Shown one piece after another: positions 15,469-24,235 of a stretch of DNA of 64,000 nucleotides. Under the pieces are notes generated by a model. The model made no database searches and was not told the DNA's origin. It saw only the letters and a list, made by a program, of their open reading frames with translations. The DNA is taken from NCBI RefSeq assembly GCF_001298265.1, contig NZ_LGSZ01000054.1, positions 1 to 64,000 on the forward strand. Reading direction: 5' to 3'. Position numbers and translations under genes: made by a program. Origin of the DNA: Allobosea vaviloviae (GTDB lineage Bacteria; Pseudomonadota; Alphaproteobacteria; Rhizobiales; Beijerinckiaceae). The stretch's first letter is position 1, and each line of letters starts with the position of its first letter.

Positions 15469-16098
15469 ATGAAAACCGTCGCCCTGTCAGTCTCGGATCG
15501 GATTATGAAGCGCGCCCGTGCCAGTGGGCGCGGGAGCGTCTTCACGCCCAGTGATTTTCTTGATGTCGCCGGACGTGCTGCGGTCGATCAGGCCCTGTCG
15601 CGCATGGTGAAAGGCGGCAAAATGCGACGCCTCGTCCGGGGCCTTTACGATTTCCCCAAGATGCACGCAAAGCTCGGCGCATTGTCGCCGGCTCCCGATG
15701 ATGTGGCGCAAGCCTTGGCCCGCGAGACTGGATCCCAGGTGCAGATCGCCGGAGCACGGGCGGCGAATGCGTTGGGACTTTCTACCCAGGTTCCAGCCAA
15801 AAGCACCTATCTCACCGATGGACCGTCGAGGCGCGTCGTCCTCGGAAAGCGCGTTATCGATCTGCGCCATGCTTCGCCCAAACACCTGATCGCGCCGGGC
15901 AGTCCGGCAGGGACGGTCGTTCAGGCCTTGCGGCATCTGGGACCCGTCGGAGCGGCGGATATCATGCAAGTGGCATCCCATAAATTGTCGCTCGGCGATA
16001 AGAAGATGCTTGGCAATAGCGCTGTTCAGGCCCCGGCCTGGATGAGGCCGACACTGGTGTCGATCGCCCAGGCTGCGTCCGGGGCGATCGATGGATAA
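15469..16098 (+). CDS. AbiEi-type antitoxin (DUF6088 family)
   Basis: A 209-residue protein with an N-terminal winged-helix part (SGRGSVFTPSDFLDVAGRAA, then LSRMVKGGKMRRLVRGLYDF) followed by a beta-rich domain. This matches the DUF6088/AbiEi group of type IV antitoxins. The antitoxin has two roles: autoregulation through its DNA-binding domain and neutralisation of the AbiEii nucleotidyltransferase. The start lies directly behind an inverted repeat that is a likely operator. The stop overlaps the toxin gene by 8 bases. The antitoxin is intact although its toxin gene is broken. Confidence 0.8.
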   Translation: MKTVALSVSDRIMKRARASGRGSVFTPSDFLDVAGRAAVDQALSRMVKGGKMRRLVRGLYDFPKMHAKLGALSPAPDDVAQALARETGSQVQIAGARAANALGLSTQVPAKSTYLTDGPSRRVVLGKRVIDLRHASPKHLIAPGSPAGTVVQALRHLGPVGAADIMQVASHKLSLGDKKMLGNSAVQAPAWMRPTLVSIAQAASGAIDG

Positions 16099-17126
16099 GG
16101 TCGCCGTCTCAAAGCGCTCCGATCGCGCCGCCTTGTTCGGCCAGACCGGAGCATCGCTTGGTGTTGCGAACACGATCATCGAAAAGGACTTCTGGGTTTG
16201 CTGGACTCTGAAGCGGCTGTTCGAGCGGCGGGAAGAAGGCGCTCCAACGCTTGTGTTCAAGGGCGGAACGTCCCTGTCCAAGGCATTTGGCGCAATTCGC
16301 CGCTTCTCCGAAGATCGACTTGTCTTTCGATCGGGCGGATCTCGGCTACAAGGGCGAACGTGATCCGGAACAGGAAGGCTTGAGCGGGAAGGCTGCGGGA
16401 AAGCTCATCGAAGCGCTGATGGGTGACGTCGAGAGGCATATTGCTGAAACGCTCATGCCGGCGCTGCATAAAGCCATCGCCGAACACCTCGGAGAATCGG
16501 GGGCCAGCGGCTGGACGCTGGAGATCGACGGCAACGATCGACAAACGGTCAACTTTCACTATCCGACCGCGCTCACAGAAAGCGACTATGCCGGCATGGC
16601 CTACATCACGCCGAGGGTGAAGCTCGAATTCGGTGCTCGCGGTGACCCATGGCCTACCGAACAGCGTAGCATCCATCCATACGCTGCCGACGAGTTTCCG
16701 GACTTCTTCGAGAGCCCAGCCTGCACCGTGACCGTGCTTTCTGCGCGGCGGACATTCTGGGAGAAGGCGACGGCGCTGCACGCCGAGTATCATCGGCCGA
16801 CTGACAACGCGACGCCGCAATATTTCTCGCGTCACTATTACGACGTCGCGATGCTCCTTGAAACCGATGATGGGCAGGCTGCGGCCACAGATTTCGAACT
16901 CCTCGAGCAGGTGGTCAAGCACAAGGCGGTCTTCTTCCGATCAGGTTGGGCAAACTACGACACCGCCCGACCCGGCACCCTGAAACTGGTGCCCTCAGTG
17001 GCGAGACAAAAGGATCTGCGCGCTGACTATCGCGACATGGCGCCCATGATGTTCGACGACCAGCCGCTCGCGTTCGAGGAGATTCTCGCGCGAATTCAAA
17101 GGCTGGAAGACGCGATCAACCGGTGA
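16091..17126 (+). pseudogene. AbiEii-type nucleotidyltransferase toxin, frameshifted in the active site
   Basis: The first frame reads IIEKDFWVCWTLKRLF and LVFKGGTSLSKAFGAIRRFS, the G-G-T-S segment of AbiEii nucleotidyltransferases. From about 16315 the family sequence continues in another frame: DLSFDRADLGYKGE, then SARRTFWEKATALHAEYHR. At the break the DNA reads GAAGATCGACTTG; adding back AT restores S-E-D-I-D-L, the catalytic D-x-D. A 2-base deletion has thus struck the metal-binding Asp pair. The rest of the gene to 17126 is otherwise open. As written the toxin cannot be made, so the pair can no longer act in abortive infection. Confidence 0.8.
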
Positions 17127-17207
17127 GCCATTTGACGGCCTTGGATGAAACGGGTTTGTCCAATGCGACGCGCGCTCGCATGCATAGATCGCTGGGCACC
17201 TCTCGGC

Positions 17208-17339
17208 GATGTAACGAGGCATCCCAACATCGCCGCCGCCATCCTCGACCGGCTTGTTCACAACGCCTACCGCATCGACCTCAAGGGCGAGAGCCTGCGA
17301 AAGACCAAACAAAGCACCATTGCTCAGCCAGCAGCTTGA
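17208..17339 (+). pseudogene. IS21-family istB remnant (C-terminal end)
   Basis: This frame reads HPNIAAAILDRLVHNAYRID and LKGESLRKTK, the conserved C-terminus of the IS21 helper ATPase IstB. The ATPase motifs and the istA transposase gene are absent. It is a scar of an IS21-type insertion at the right border of the defence island. Confidence 0.7.
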
Positions 17340-17576
17340 CCTCCGCCCAACCGCAAAACAGCATCCCGTAGACCCATGCGAATGACGCCAAGAGTGGCCT
17401 GCTTCAGATCGGAATCTCCGGCCGGCTTCATCGGTATCCGCATCGGAGAGCGAAGCCAAGGACAGCCCGTGCCCCTCACGGAGGCTGCCGATAGGGCCTT
17501 TACGATGCCAAGTGCGCGGGAAACGGCTGGCGCATTTAGGAGAGCGCGTGACGCGGGCATTCTGGCTGAGGCCGCT

Positions 17577-17954
17577 TCAGCGTAAGCTGGCTTCGCCGTC
17601 CTCGCTGTCCATCAGCTTGTCGAGTGCCAGGATCGAGGTGACTAGGGCAAGGCGCGCCGCCCGCACGCTGACGCCGGCCAGCCGCTCCTTCTGCCCTGCC
17701 GCCGCGAGGAACTCGTCGAGCATGTCCGGGCAGTGTCGGACGAGCTCTAGGAAATGGTCGCCCGACGGTGCGTTCTTGGCGACGAACCAGTTCTTGACGG
17801 TGCGCTCTCCGGCGCCCGTCCAGCGTGCCACCACCTTGATGGCGGATGACCTCTCGCCGAGTGCCCGGCACAGCACGTTCGCGACGAGCTTGGCGAACTT
17901 CTCGTCGCTTGCTCTGCCATTTGGAAAAACCTTGCCCGTCTCGGGAAAAGACAT
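17577..17954 (-). CDS. Small putative DNA-binding protein divergent from serine recombinase
   Basis: A 125-residue protein, not assigned to a named family. The central part AIKVVARWTGAGERTVKNWF and APSGDHFLELVRHCPDMLDE reads like a helix-turn-helix followed by a scaffold helix, similar to HTH proteins next to phage or transposon recombinases. It is transcribed away from the recombinase gene across a 74-bp gap that contains a GCCCGC/GCGGGC hairpin. It may regulate the recombinase module. Confidence 0.6.
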   Translation of the reverse strand: MSFPETGKVFPNGRASDEKFAKLVANVLCRALGERSSAIKVVARWTGAGERTVKNWFVAKNAPSGDHFLELVRHCPDMLDEFLAAAGQKERLAGVSVRAARLALVTSILALDKLMDSEDGEASLR

Positions 17955-18028
17955 TCCGACCTCCCGCCCGTTGAATGCGCCCGCCGCTTGCGGGCGGCCG
18001 AGTGTGCGTCGGAGGTGGTTGAGGTCTG

Positions 18029-19597
18029 ATGGGGGATCGGGTCGGTGATGGCGTCGCAGGCGGCAGGCTCCAGGGGCGGGTGCGCGCCGTGGCCTACGTC
18101 CGCATGTCGACCGACCTCCAGGAGTTCTCCCCCGAGAACCAGCTTGCGGCGATCAGGGCCTATGCGGAGCGTCGCGGCTTCGAGGTCGTGCGGACCTATG
18201 AGGATGCCGGCAAGAGCGGCCTTAGGGCCGATAACCGCCCCGGCCACCAGAGGCTGATGGTCGACATCCAGTCCGGTCGGGCCGACTTCGAGGTCGTCAT
18301 CGCCTACGACGTCAGCCGCTGGGGGCGGTTCCAGAACGCAGACGAGGCGGCGTTCTACGAGTACCTCTGCGCTCGGGCGGGCGTCAGGGTTCACTATTGC
18401 GCCGAGCAGTTCGAGAACGACGGCAGCACGATCTCGAACGTCGTCAAGTCCATGAAGCGCATGATGGCCGGGGAGTACAGCCGCGAGCTGTCCGACAAGG
18501 TCCATGCCGGTCAGTCCCGCCTGATCGTGAAGGGCTTCCGGCAAGGCGGCATGGCCGGCTTCGGCCTGCGCCGGATGCTGTTGGACGAACGCGGCAACCG
18601 GAAGTTCGAGTTAGCGCTCGGCGACCGCAAGAGCCTGCAGACCGATCGGGTCATCCTCGTCCCGGGCCCGCCGGATGAGGTCGAGGCCGTCCGGCGAATT
18701 TACCGGATGTTCGTGGTCGAGGGGCTCAGCGAGCGTGGGATCGCCGACGTCCTGAACGCCGAGGGTGTCGTCACCGACCTTGGCAGGCCCTGGAACAGGG
18801 CGACGGTGCACGAGGTCCTGACGAACCCGAAATACGTCGGCGACAACGTCTTCAATCGGGTTTCCTTCCGGCTGAAGCAGAGGCGCGTGGTCAACGCGCC
18901 CGGGCAATGGGTCCGGGCGCCAGGCGCGTTCACGCCCATCGTCGAGATGCAGATGCAAGCGGCTGCGCTGGCGATCATCGAGGAGCGCTCGCGCAAGCTG
19001 AGCGACGGCGAGCTCCTCGCGCTGCTGCGCGAACTTCTCTCTGAGGTCGGCGCCCTGTCGAGCCTGGTCATCGACGAGCGGGAGGCGATGCCGTCCAGCA
19101 GCGTCTTCGTCACCCGCTTTGGCAGTCTGCTGCGCGCCTACGAGCTTGTCGGCTACAGGCCCGACCGCGACTATCGCTATATCGAGGACAATCGCGAGCT
19201 GCGCCGCCGGCACCCAGAGGTCGTCGCCGAAGTCGTCGCCGGGATCCGCGCGGCCGGCGGCAGGGTCGCCATCGACGGGGAGACCGACCTGCTGGCCGTC
19301 AACGGCGAGTTCACGGCCTCGGTCGTGATCGCGCGCTGCGTCGAGACGCCGGCCGGGCATCCGCGCTGGAAGATCCGCTTCGACGCGGACCTCGTCCCCG
19401 ACATCACGGTCGCGGTCCGCATGGCCCAGGGCAACCGCGCGACGCGCGATTACTACCTGCTGCCGTGGATCGACATGACGGAGCCTCGCCTGCGACTCGC
19501 CGAGAGCAACGGGCTCTCGCTCGACGGCTACCGGTTCGAGAGCCTCGACTTCCTCTACGCGCTGTCGGCGCGCGCCAGCATCATGGAGGCGGCATGA
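18029..19597 (+). CDS. Large serine recombinase
   Basis: A 522-residue serine recombinase. The catalytic N-terminal domain starts VAYVRMSTDLQEFSPENQ, with the nucleophile in RMS, followed by the conserved ISRWGRF-like YDVSRWGRFQNADE segment and SMKRMMAGEYSRELSDKV. The recombinase domain (VRRIYRMFVVEGLSERGIAD, then NPKYVGDNVFNR) follows. The C-terminal 180 residues are a helical zinc-ribbon-poor extension. It would catalyse site-specific integration or excision through a 5' phosphoserine intermediate. The stop overlaps the ParB-like gene by ATGA, so the three genes form one unit. Confidence 0.85.
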   Translation: MGDRVGDGVAGGRLQGRVRAVAYVRMSTDLQEFSPENQLAAIRAYAERRGFEVVRTYEDAGKSGLRADNRPGHQRLMVDIQSGRADFEVVIAYDVSRWGRFQNADEAAFYEYLCARAGVRVHYCAEQFENDGSTISNVVKSMKRMMAGEYSRELSDKVHAGQSRLIVKGFRQGGMAGFGLRRMLLDERGNRKFELALGDRKSLQTDRVILVPGPPDEVEAVRRIYRMFVVEGLSERGIADVLNAEGVVTDLGRPWNRATVHEVLTNPKYVGDNVFNRVSFRLKQRRVVNAPGQWVRAPGAFTPIVEMQMQAAALAIIEERSRKLSDGELLALLRELLSEVGALSSLVIDEREAMPSSSVFVTRFGSLLRAYELVGYRPDRDYRYIEDNRELRRRHPEVVAEVVAGIRAAGGRVAIDGETDLLAVNGEFTASVVIARCVETPAGHPRWKIRFDADLVPDITVAVRMAQGNRATRDYYLLPWIDMTEPRLRLAESNGLSLDGYRFESLDFLYALSARASIMEAA

Positions 19598-20496
19598 GCG
19601 AAGACGCGAAGAACATCGAGATGATCCAGATCGACCGGATCACGGTGTTGAACCCGAGGGTGCGCAACAAGCGCAACTTCGAGGAGATGGTCGAGAGCAT
19701 CCGCCGGGTCGGGCTGAAGCGCCCCGTCACCGTCAACCGCGCCATGGGCGAGGACGGCCTGCCAGCTTACGGCCTCGTCTGCGGCCAGGGCCGTCTCGAG
19801 GCCTGCGCCAAGCTCGGGCAGACCCACATTCCCGCGATCGTCATCGACGCACCCGAGACGGACTGCCTTGTCATGAGCCTCGTCGAGAATTGCGCGAGAA
19901 GGCAGCACCGGGCGATCGACCTCCTGGAGGACGTCCGCGGGATGGCGAAGCGCGGCTACACCGACCACCAGATCGCGGCCAAGATCGGCGTCAGCTACGA
20001 GTGGGTTAACATGATATCGAGCCTCTTGGCGAAGGGCGAGCAGCGCCTTCTCGTCGCGGTCGAGAACGGCACGATCCCGATCAGCGTCGCCGTGGAGATC
20101 TCGCGCGCCGACGACAGCGGGCTGCAGGATCTGCTTGCCCAAGCCTACACCGAGGGAAAGATCACGGGCGGCAAGCTGTTCAAGCTGCGCCGGATGCTGG
20201 ACCAACGCCGGCGGATGGGACCCAAGATGGGGGAGACGCCGTATGGGCGCGCGCTGCCGCCGAGGAAGCCGACGTCGACGGAGGCGCTGATCCGCGTCTA
20301 CCGGCAGGAGGCGGACCGTCAGCGCCTGCTGGTCAAAAAGGCCGACATCACGCAGACGCGGCTCCTGTTCATCGTGGAGGCGATGCGGTCCCTCGGCGAT
20401 GACGAGAACTTCGTAAATCTTCTCAGGGCGGAGGGGCTCGCCGACATGCCGCGCGAGCTGGCCGACCGCCTGGCGCACGCGAGAACGATGCAATGA
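19594..20496 (+). CDS. ParB/RepB/Spo0J-family protein (first of pair)
   Basis: A 300-residue ParB-family protein. The N-terminal ParB nuclease-like domain shows IDRITVLNPRVRNKRNFEEM, GLVCGQGRLEACAKLGQT (the G-x-R loop) and MSLVENCARRQHRAIDL. A helix-turn-helix follows (YTDHQIAAKIGVSYEWVNMI). The ATG overlaps the recombinase stop and the gene overlaps the next ParB-like gene by ATGA. No ParA is nearby. In this setting the protein more likely assists the recombinase or recognises element DNA than segregates a replicon; this is inference. Confidence 0.8.
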   Translation: MSEDAKNIEMIQIDRITVLNPRVRNKRNFEEMVESIRRVGLKRPVTVNRAMGEDGLPAYGLVCGQGRLEACAKLGQTHIPAIVIDAPETDCLVMSLVENCARRQHRAIDLLEDVRGMAKRGYTDHQIAAKIGVSYEWVNMISSLLAKGEQRLLVAVENGTIPISVAVEISRADDSGLQDLLAQAYTEGKITGGKLFKLRRMLDQRRRMGPKMGETPYGRALPPRKPTSTEALIRVYRQEADRQRLLVKKADITQTRLLFIVEAMRSLGDDENFVNLLRAEGLADMPRELADRLAHARTMQ

Positions 20497-21422
20497 GCGC
20501 GGGAGCGATCGCCTTCAATCTCGTCCAAGGCTTCGAGAACGAGTGCGTCCGGCTTCCTGCCGCGTCCCTCCTGCCGGTCAAGGCCCTCCGGCACAACGTG
20601 AAGGCGAGTACCAAGTACCAGCAGATCGCGGCCTCCATCCACGAGGTAGGCCTGGTCGAGCCGCCGGTGGTCTGCCGGACCGGCGACGGGCTCTACCTGA
20701 TCCTCGACGGCCACATCCGCATCGAGATCTTGAAAGACATGGGCGTCTCGGAGGTCGAGTGCCTGGTCTCCACCGATGACGAGGCCTTCACCTACAACAA
20801 GCGCATCAGCAAGCTCTCGGCCGTGCAGGAGCACAACATGGTCGTGCGCGCCATCGCCCGCGGCGTACCGGAGCAGAAGCTTGCCAAGGCCCTCAGTATC
20901 AACCTGTCCAGCCTGCGGCGGCGCACGAACCTGCTTCAAGGGATCTGCGCCGAGGCGGTGTCGCTGCTGAAGGACAAGCAGTGCCCCATGGCCGTCTTCG
21001 AGATCTTGAAAAAGATGCGGCCGCTTCGCCAGATCGAGGCTGCGGAGCTGCTCGTCAACGCCAACAATTACTCGGTCAGCTATGTCTCCGCCATCCTGGC
21101 GGGAACGCCTCAGACCCAGCTCGTTGCCGGAGACAAGGCGAAGAAGATCAAGGGCGTGACGCCAGAGGCGATGGCCCGCATGGAGCGGGAACTTGCCAAG
21201 CTGCAAGAAGCAATCACCTCTATCCAGGATACCTACGGCCGCGAGCACCTTCAGCTCACGGTCGTCAAGGCCTACGTTGCCAGGCTCCTTGGGAACGCGC
21301 GCGTGGTGCGGTATCTGACGCAGCATCGGCCGTCGTTCCTCCAGGAGTTCGAGGCGATCGCTGAGGCGACATCCACGCTGGTTCAGGCCAAATCTCCCAC
21401 AAAATCTGGCGAGATTGCTTGA
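20493..21422 (+). CDS. ParB-family protein with RepB C-terminal domain
   Basis: A 309-residue protein with a short ParB-like N-domain (KYQQIAASIHEVGLVEPPVV, then LYLILDGHIRIEILKDMG), an HTH part (GVPEQKLAKALSINLSSLRR) and a C-terminal region (LLKDKQCPMAVFEILKKMRP, then QIEAAELLVNANNYS) typical of the plasmid-partitioning RepB family. It is the third gene of the recombinase unit, with an ATGA overlap. Its closest partners in known plasmids are RepA/RepC, neither of which is present here. Confidence 0.8.
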   Translation: MSAGAIAFNLVQGFENECVRLPAASLLPVKALRHNVKASTKYQQIAASIHEVGLVEPPVVCRTGDGLYLILDGHIRIEILKDMGVSEVECLVSTDDEAFTYNKRISKLSAVQEHNMVVRAIARGVPEQKLAKALSINLSSLRRRTNLLQGICAEAVSLLKDKQCPMAVFEILKKMRPLRQIEAAELLVNANNYSVSYVSAILAGTPQTQLVAGDKAKKIKGVTPEAMARMERELAKLQEAITSIQDTYGREHLQLTVVKAYVARLLGNARVVRYLTQHRPSFLQEFEAIAEATSTLVQAKSPTKSGEIA

Positions 21423-21600
21423 AGGAGTTGCTTCAGCTTCAATGTTCTATGCACATCATCGTTATTAAAAATATTTGTGAGAACCGCTTCTCGATTTGGC
21501 CCTGATGTCAAACCAAGATTGACAAATTGGTTCAGTTTCAAAGCAGGATGAGACAGCTGTTCTCCCAGTTTGATGGGCTTAAGGCGTCTTCCTGCGGGCC
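21423..21600. other. AT-rich right flank of the recombinase module
   Basis: No gene is seen. The segment is clearly richer in A and T than its surroundings and contains an inverted repeat AACCAA (21511-21516) / TTGGTT (21527-21532). It is a candidate location for a recombinase attachment or ParB binding site. Confidence 0.35.
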
Positions 21601-21682
21601 GGGCTGTCGGCGAAGCTGAAGCCCCTGCGGGTCTTCACCCATGCGGGCGTCCATCCCTGACGCGGGGTGTAGCGGCGGCGCG

Positions 21683-22021
21683 CTATCCGGCGGACGATGG
21701 AAAGCCGATGCCCATGAACTCGCACAGCTCGACGAATTTGGCGCCTACTACGCTGCGCAGCGACGGGCAGCCCGCACGCGGGCCGATGGTCTGACGGGCG
21801 AATTCCTGCACCGGACAAGGTTTCGGCAGAGGTGGCGCGGATCCCGCCGCGCGCGAAGATGAATCTCGCGAAGGTCCGGGCAAATCGTCATACGGCGGCA
21901 GGGTGGTTTTCGGCGAATAGCGTCGTTGCCATGAAGCCCGGGCAATCGGAGAGCAGCGCAATCCCGCTCTTCTGCGATGGCGTCCTGGTCCGGTTCCGGA
22001 TCTTCCACGATCAACCCGCAA
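21683..22021 (-). CDS. Possible small protein or remnant with coding-like C-terminal half
   Basis: On the minus strand this frame ends with CPVQEFARQTIGPRAGCPSL then RSVVGAKFVELCEFMGIGFP. In that part the third codon positions are strongly G/C-rich, as in the real genes around it. The first third of the frame is arginine-rich and less convincing, so the true start is unclear and an upstream frameshift is possible. I do not recognise the family. Confidence 0.3.
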   Translation of the reverse strand: MRVDRGRSGTGPGRHRRRAGLRCSPIARASWQRRYSPKTTLPPYDDLPGPSRDSSSRAAGSAPPLPKPCPVQEFARQTIGPRAGCPSLRSVVGAKFVELCEFMGIGFPSSAG

Positions 22022-22141
22022 GGGGTCGGCTACGCGAGCGTGCCGCCGCTTCGGCTTTGCCTTCGCGGTGATCGCGACCGGCCCCGGCCCTTCGAGGAGC
22101 CATCAAGCGGGAATTGCCCCGCTCCCGGATGGAGCCTCACG

Positions 22142-22327
22142 ATGTCGAACGATCTTTCGCTTGCCCAGAGCCACGCCTTCGCACTCGCCCGCACGCTGAT
22201 GGTCGCGGTCACAGTTTTCCAGATCGATGGCGCCTATGGAGTGCTGCCGAGCGACGAGATCGACGACGCAGACGACCTGCACGTCATTCACGAATTCGAC
22301 CCCCATGAGCGCCGGCCGGCTCATTGA
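22142..22327 (+). CDS. Small conserved-looking acidic protein
   Basis: A 61-residue protein reading MSNDLSLAQSHAFALARTLM, then an acidic end SDEIDDADDLHVIHEFDPHE. The ATG at 22142 lies shortly before the TOPRIM gene in the element backbone. No domain is recognised. It is not membrane-bound and has no cysteines. Confidence 0.5.
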   Translation: MSNDLSLAQSHAFALARTLMVAVTVFQIDGAYGVLPSDEIDDADDLHVIHEFDPHERRPAH

Positions 22328-22520
22328 GCCGGCCCGGGATGCCGCTGGCGAGCAGCCGCCCGCAAGGGAGGCTTGCGCCGCTGGCGATCGATCTCGTCAT
22401 CCCGTCGTCTGTCGATCCGCGCCCTTGCAGGCGCCGCCCTTCGCGGCTGGGCGGTCTGGTCCCGGAATCCAGTGGGAAGTGAGAGACAGCAGGAAAGGCC
22501 GGACGCAAGCGCCGGGAAAG

Positions 22521-23480
22521 ATGATGGAGCAACGAGAACTCGAAGAACTGAAGGGGCGCGTGCTGTGTGCGGCGGTGCTGGAGAAAGCCGGCTTTGCCAT
22601 CGATCTGAAGGAGAGCACGCGCCGTGCCGTCAAGCACCGGCGCAGCAGCGACATCATCATCGTGATCCACGAAGGCCGGGGCTGGTTCGATCCGCTGTCG
22701 GACGCCAAGGGCGATGTCTTTTCGCTGATCCAGCATCTGGACGGCGTTGGCTTCACCGAAGCCCTGGCGCGCGCGGCCGAGCTGGTCGGGTTCCGACCGG
22801 CCGAACCCATCTTCCAGAGACCGCGCACTCAGAGGCCGATTGTCTCTCTTGCCGAACGCTGGTGCGCCCGGCGAGTCCTTCGGCCGGGCTCCGCCACTTG
22901 GCGCTACCTGCGTCACGAACGCCATCTCCCCGAAAGCGTGCTGCGCGCCGCAATCCGTCAGGACCGGCTGCGGGAAGGCCCGCACGGCAGCGTGTGGGCC
23001 GCCCATGCCGACGACGGCGGCATTGTCACCGGCTGGGAGGAGCGTGGGCCCGCATGGCGAGGTTTTTCGACCGGCGGGGCGAAGATATTGTTCCGGCTTG
23101 GCGCGCCCGAGGGCTTGAGGCTCTGCGTCACCGAAGCAGCGATCGACGCCATGAGCCTCGCAGCGATCGAGGGGCTGCGGGATGGCAGCCTCTATCTCAG
23201 CACCGGCGGAGGTTGGTCGCCGGCGACGCAGGCCGCGTTGCGAGCGCTCGCAGCGCGGCCTGGAGCAAAACTCGTCGCGGCAACAGACGCCAACAGTCAG
23301 GGCGAAGCCTATGCCGGCCGGCTGCGCGAGGTCGCCGAGACCGCGGGCTGCAACTGGTTTCGGCTGAGGCCGCCCGGCGATGATTGGAACGACGCTTTGA
23401 AAGAGAAAGCCAGGGAGGAGGTGGAAAGACGAAAGAGGAGAGGAGGCCTGCCGCATGCCCGCCGGCAGCATCAAGGGTGA
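22521..23480 (+). CDS. DUF3991 and TOPRIM domain-containing protein
   Basis: A 319-residue primase-like protein. The N-terminal part (ELEELKGRVLCAAVLEKAGF, then GDVFSLIQHLDGVGFTEALA) is the short zinc-finger-like primase N-domain seen in this family, followed by DUF3991 (WRYLRHERHLPESVLRAAI) and a TOPRIM domain (LRLCVTEAAIDAMSLAAIEG, then KLVAATDANSQGEAYAGRL) with its E and D-x-N/D positions. It probably acts on element DNA during conjugation or replication. The second ATG of a pair at 22521 is equally possible as the start. It opens the conserved backbone gene order of alphaproteobacterial integrative elements. Confidence 0.8.
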   Translation: MMEQRELEELKGRVLCAAVLEKAGFAIDLKESTRRAVKHRRSSDIIIVIHEGRGWFDPLSDAKGDVFSLIQHLDGVGFTEALARAAELVGFRPAEPIFQRPRTQRPIVSLAERWCARRVLRPGSATWRYLRHERHLPESVLRAAIRQDRLREGPHGSVWAAHADDGGIVTGWEERGPAWRGFSTGGAKILFRLGAPEGLRLCVTEAAIDAMSLAAIEGLRDGSLYLSTGGGWSPATQAALRALAARPGAKLVAATDANSQGEAYAGRLREVAETAGCNWFRLRPPGDDWNDALKEKAREEVERRKRRGGLPHARRQHQG

Positions 23481-23620
23481 CGCTTCGCCCGGCTGCGCCG
23501 GCCCTTGACCCGGCCGATCAGGGAAGCGGCCGCGGGGGAGGGGTCAGGAAGCCGAAGATGATGGCGATGTCGCGAGGATGAGCCGCGCTCCGGTCTGACG
23601 CGACCAGATGGAGGCAGCAC

Positions 23621-24223
23621 ATGACCCTCTTCCCGATCCGCAAAGTGTTTCAGGGCGTCGCCGACCGGCGCCAGATGTTTTTGATGTTCGACCGCCATGC
23701 CCAGCGGCCCGATCGCGGCCAGGGTGACGCCGGCTCGCTCTACGCCGGCGAATGGTTTGAGATCGGCCAGGCGGCGCACGACTACATGTTCGAGGCCCTG
23801 CCGCCAGTCATCTTGGCGGTCGATATGTTCGCGCTGCGCGTGTTCCTGACCGGCTCGATCACGAGCGTCTTCTTCACCTTGTGGATCGATGGCCGGGCCC
23901 GATACTTCCACTGCTATTGCGATCTCGCCGACATCGGGTCCGGCAGGCGCATGCGCGAGGCGATCGTCGAGCGCGAAAGCCGACCCGTCAGGGCGATGAC
24001 GCGGCAGGAGCGTCTGGAGCACATCTGGTCGGGCACGCATGACGACTATCGCGGCTATGCCGGCGAGCGCTGGCCCGCGCCCGACCGGGGCAAGCGCACC
24101 GTCATGGTCTATGGCGGCCGGCAGGGAACGACGTCAAAACTCCTCGACGGCCTGACGGACACGGAGATCAGCGAAAAGCTCCCCGTGCATTTGCGCTATT
24201 TGCCCGACGCGATCGCAGCGTGA
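23621..24223 (+). CDS. DUF1419 domain-containing protein
   Basis: A 200-residue soluble protein of the DUF1419 family, recognised by FPIRKVFQGVADRRQMFLMF, the GEWFEIGQAAHDYMFEALPP segment and FFTLWIDGRARYFHCYCDLA. Function is unknown. The family is found on rhizobial plasmids and integrative elements next to TOPRIM and DUF3085 genes, as here. A GGAGG ribosome binding site precedes the ATG. Confidence 0.8.
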   Translation: MTLFPIRKVFQGVADRRQMFLMFDRHAQRPDRGQGDAGSLYAGEWFEIGQAAHDYMFEALPPVILAVDMFALRVFLTGSITSVFFTLWIDGRARYFHCYCDLADIGSGRRMREAIVERESRPVRAMTRQERLEHIWSGTHDDYRGYAGERWPAPDRGKRTVMVYGGRQGTTSKLLDGLTDTEISEKLPVHLRYLPDAIAA

Positions 24224-24235
24224 CGGGTGGCGGCG

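Noticed and set aside
17340..17576. Possible continuation of the IS21 remnant toward an IS end
   Set aside because: Some phrases looked transposon-like, but I could not find a terminal inverted repeat or a reading frame that matches a transposase.
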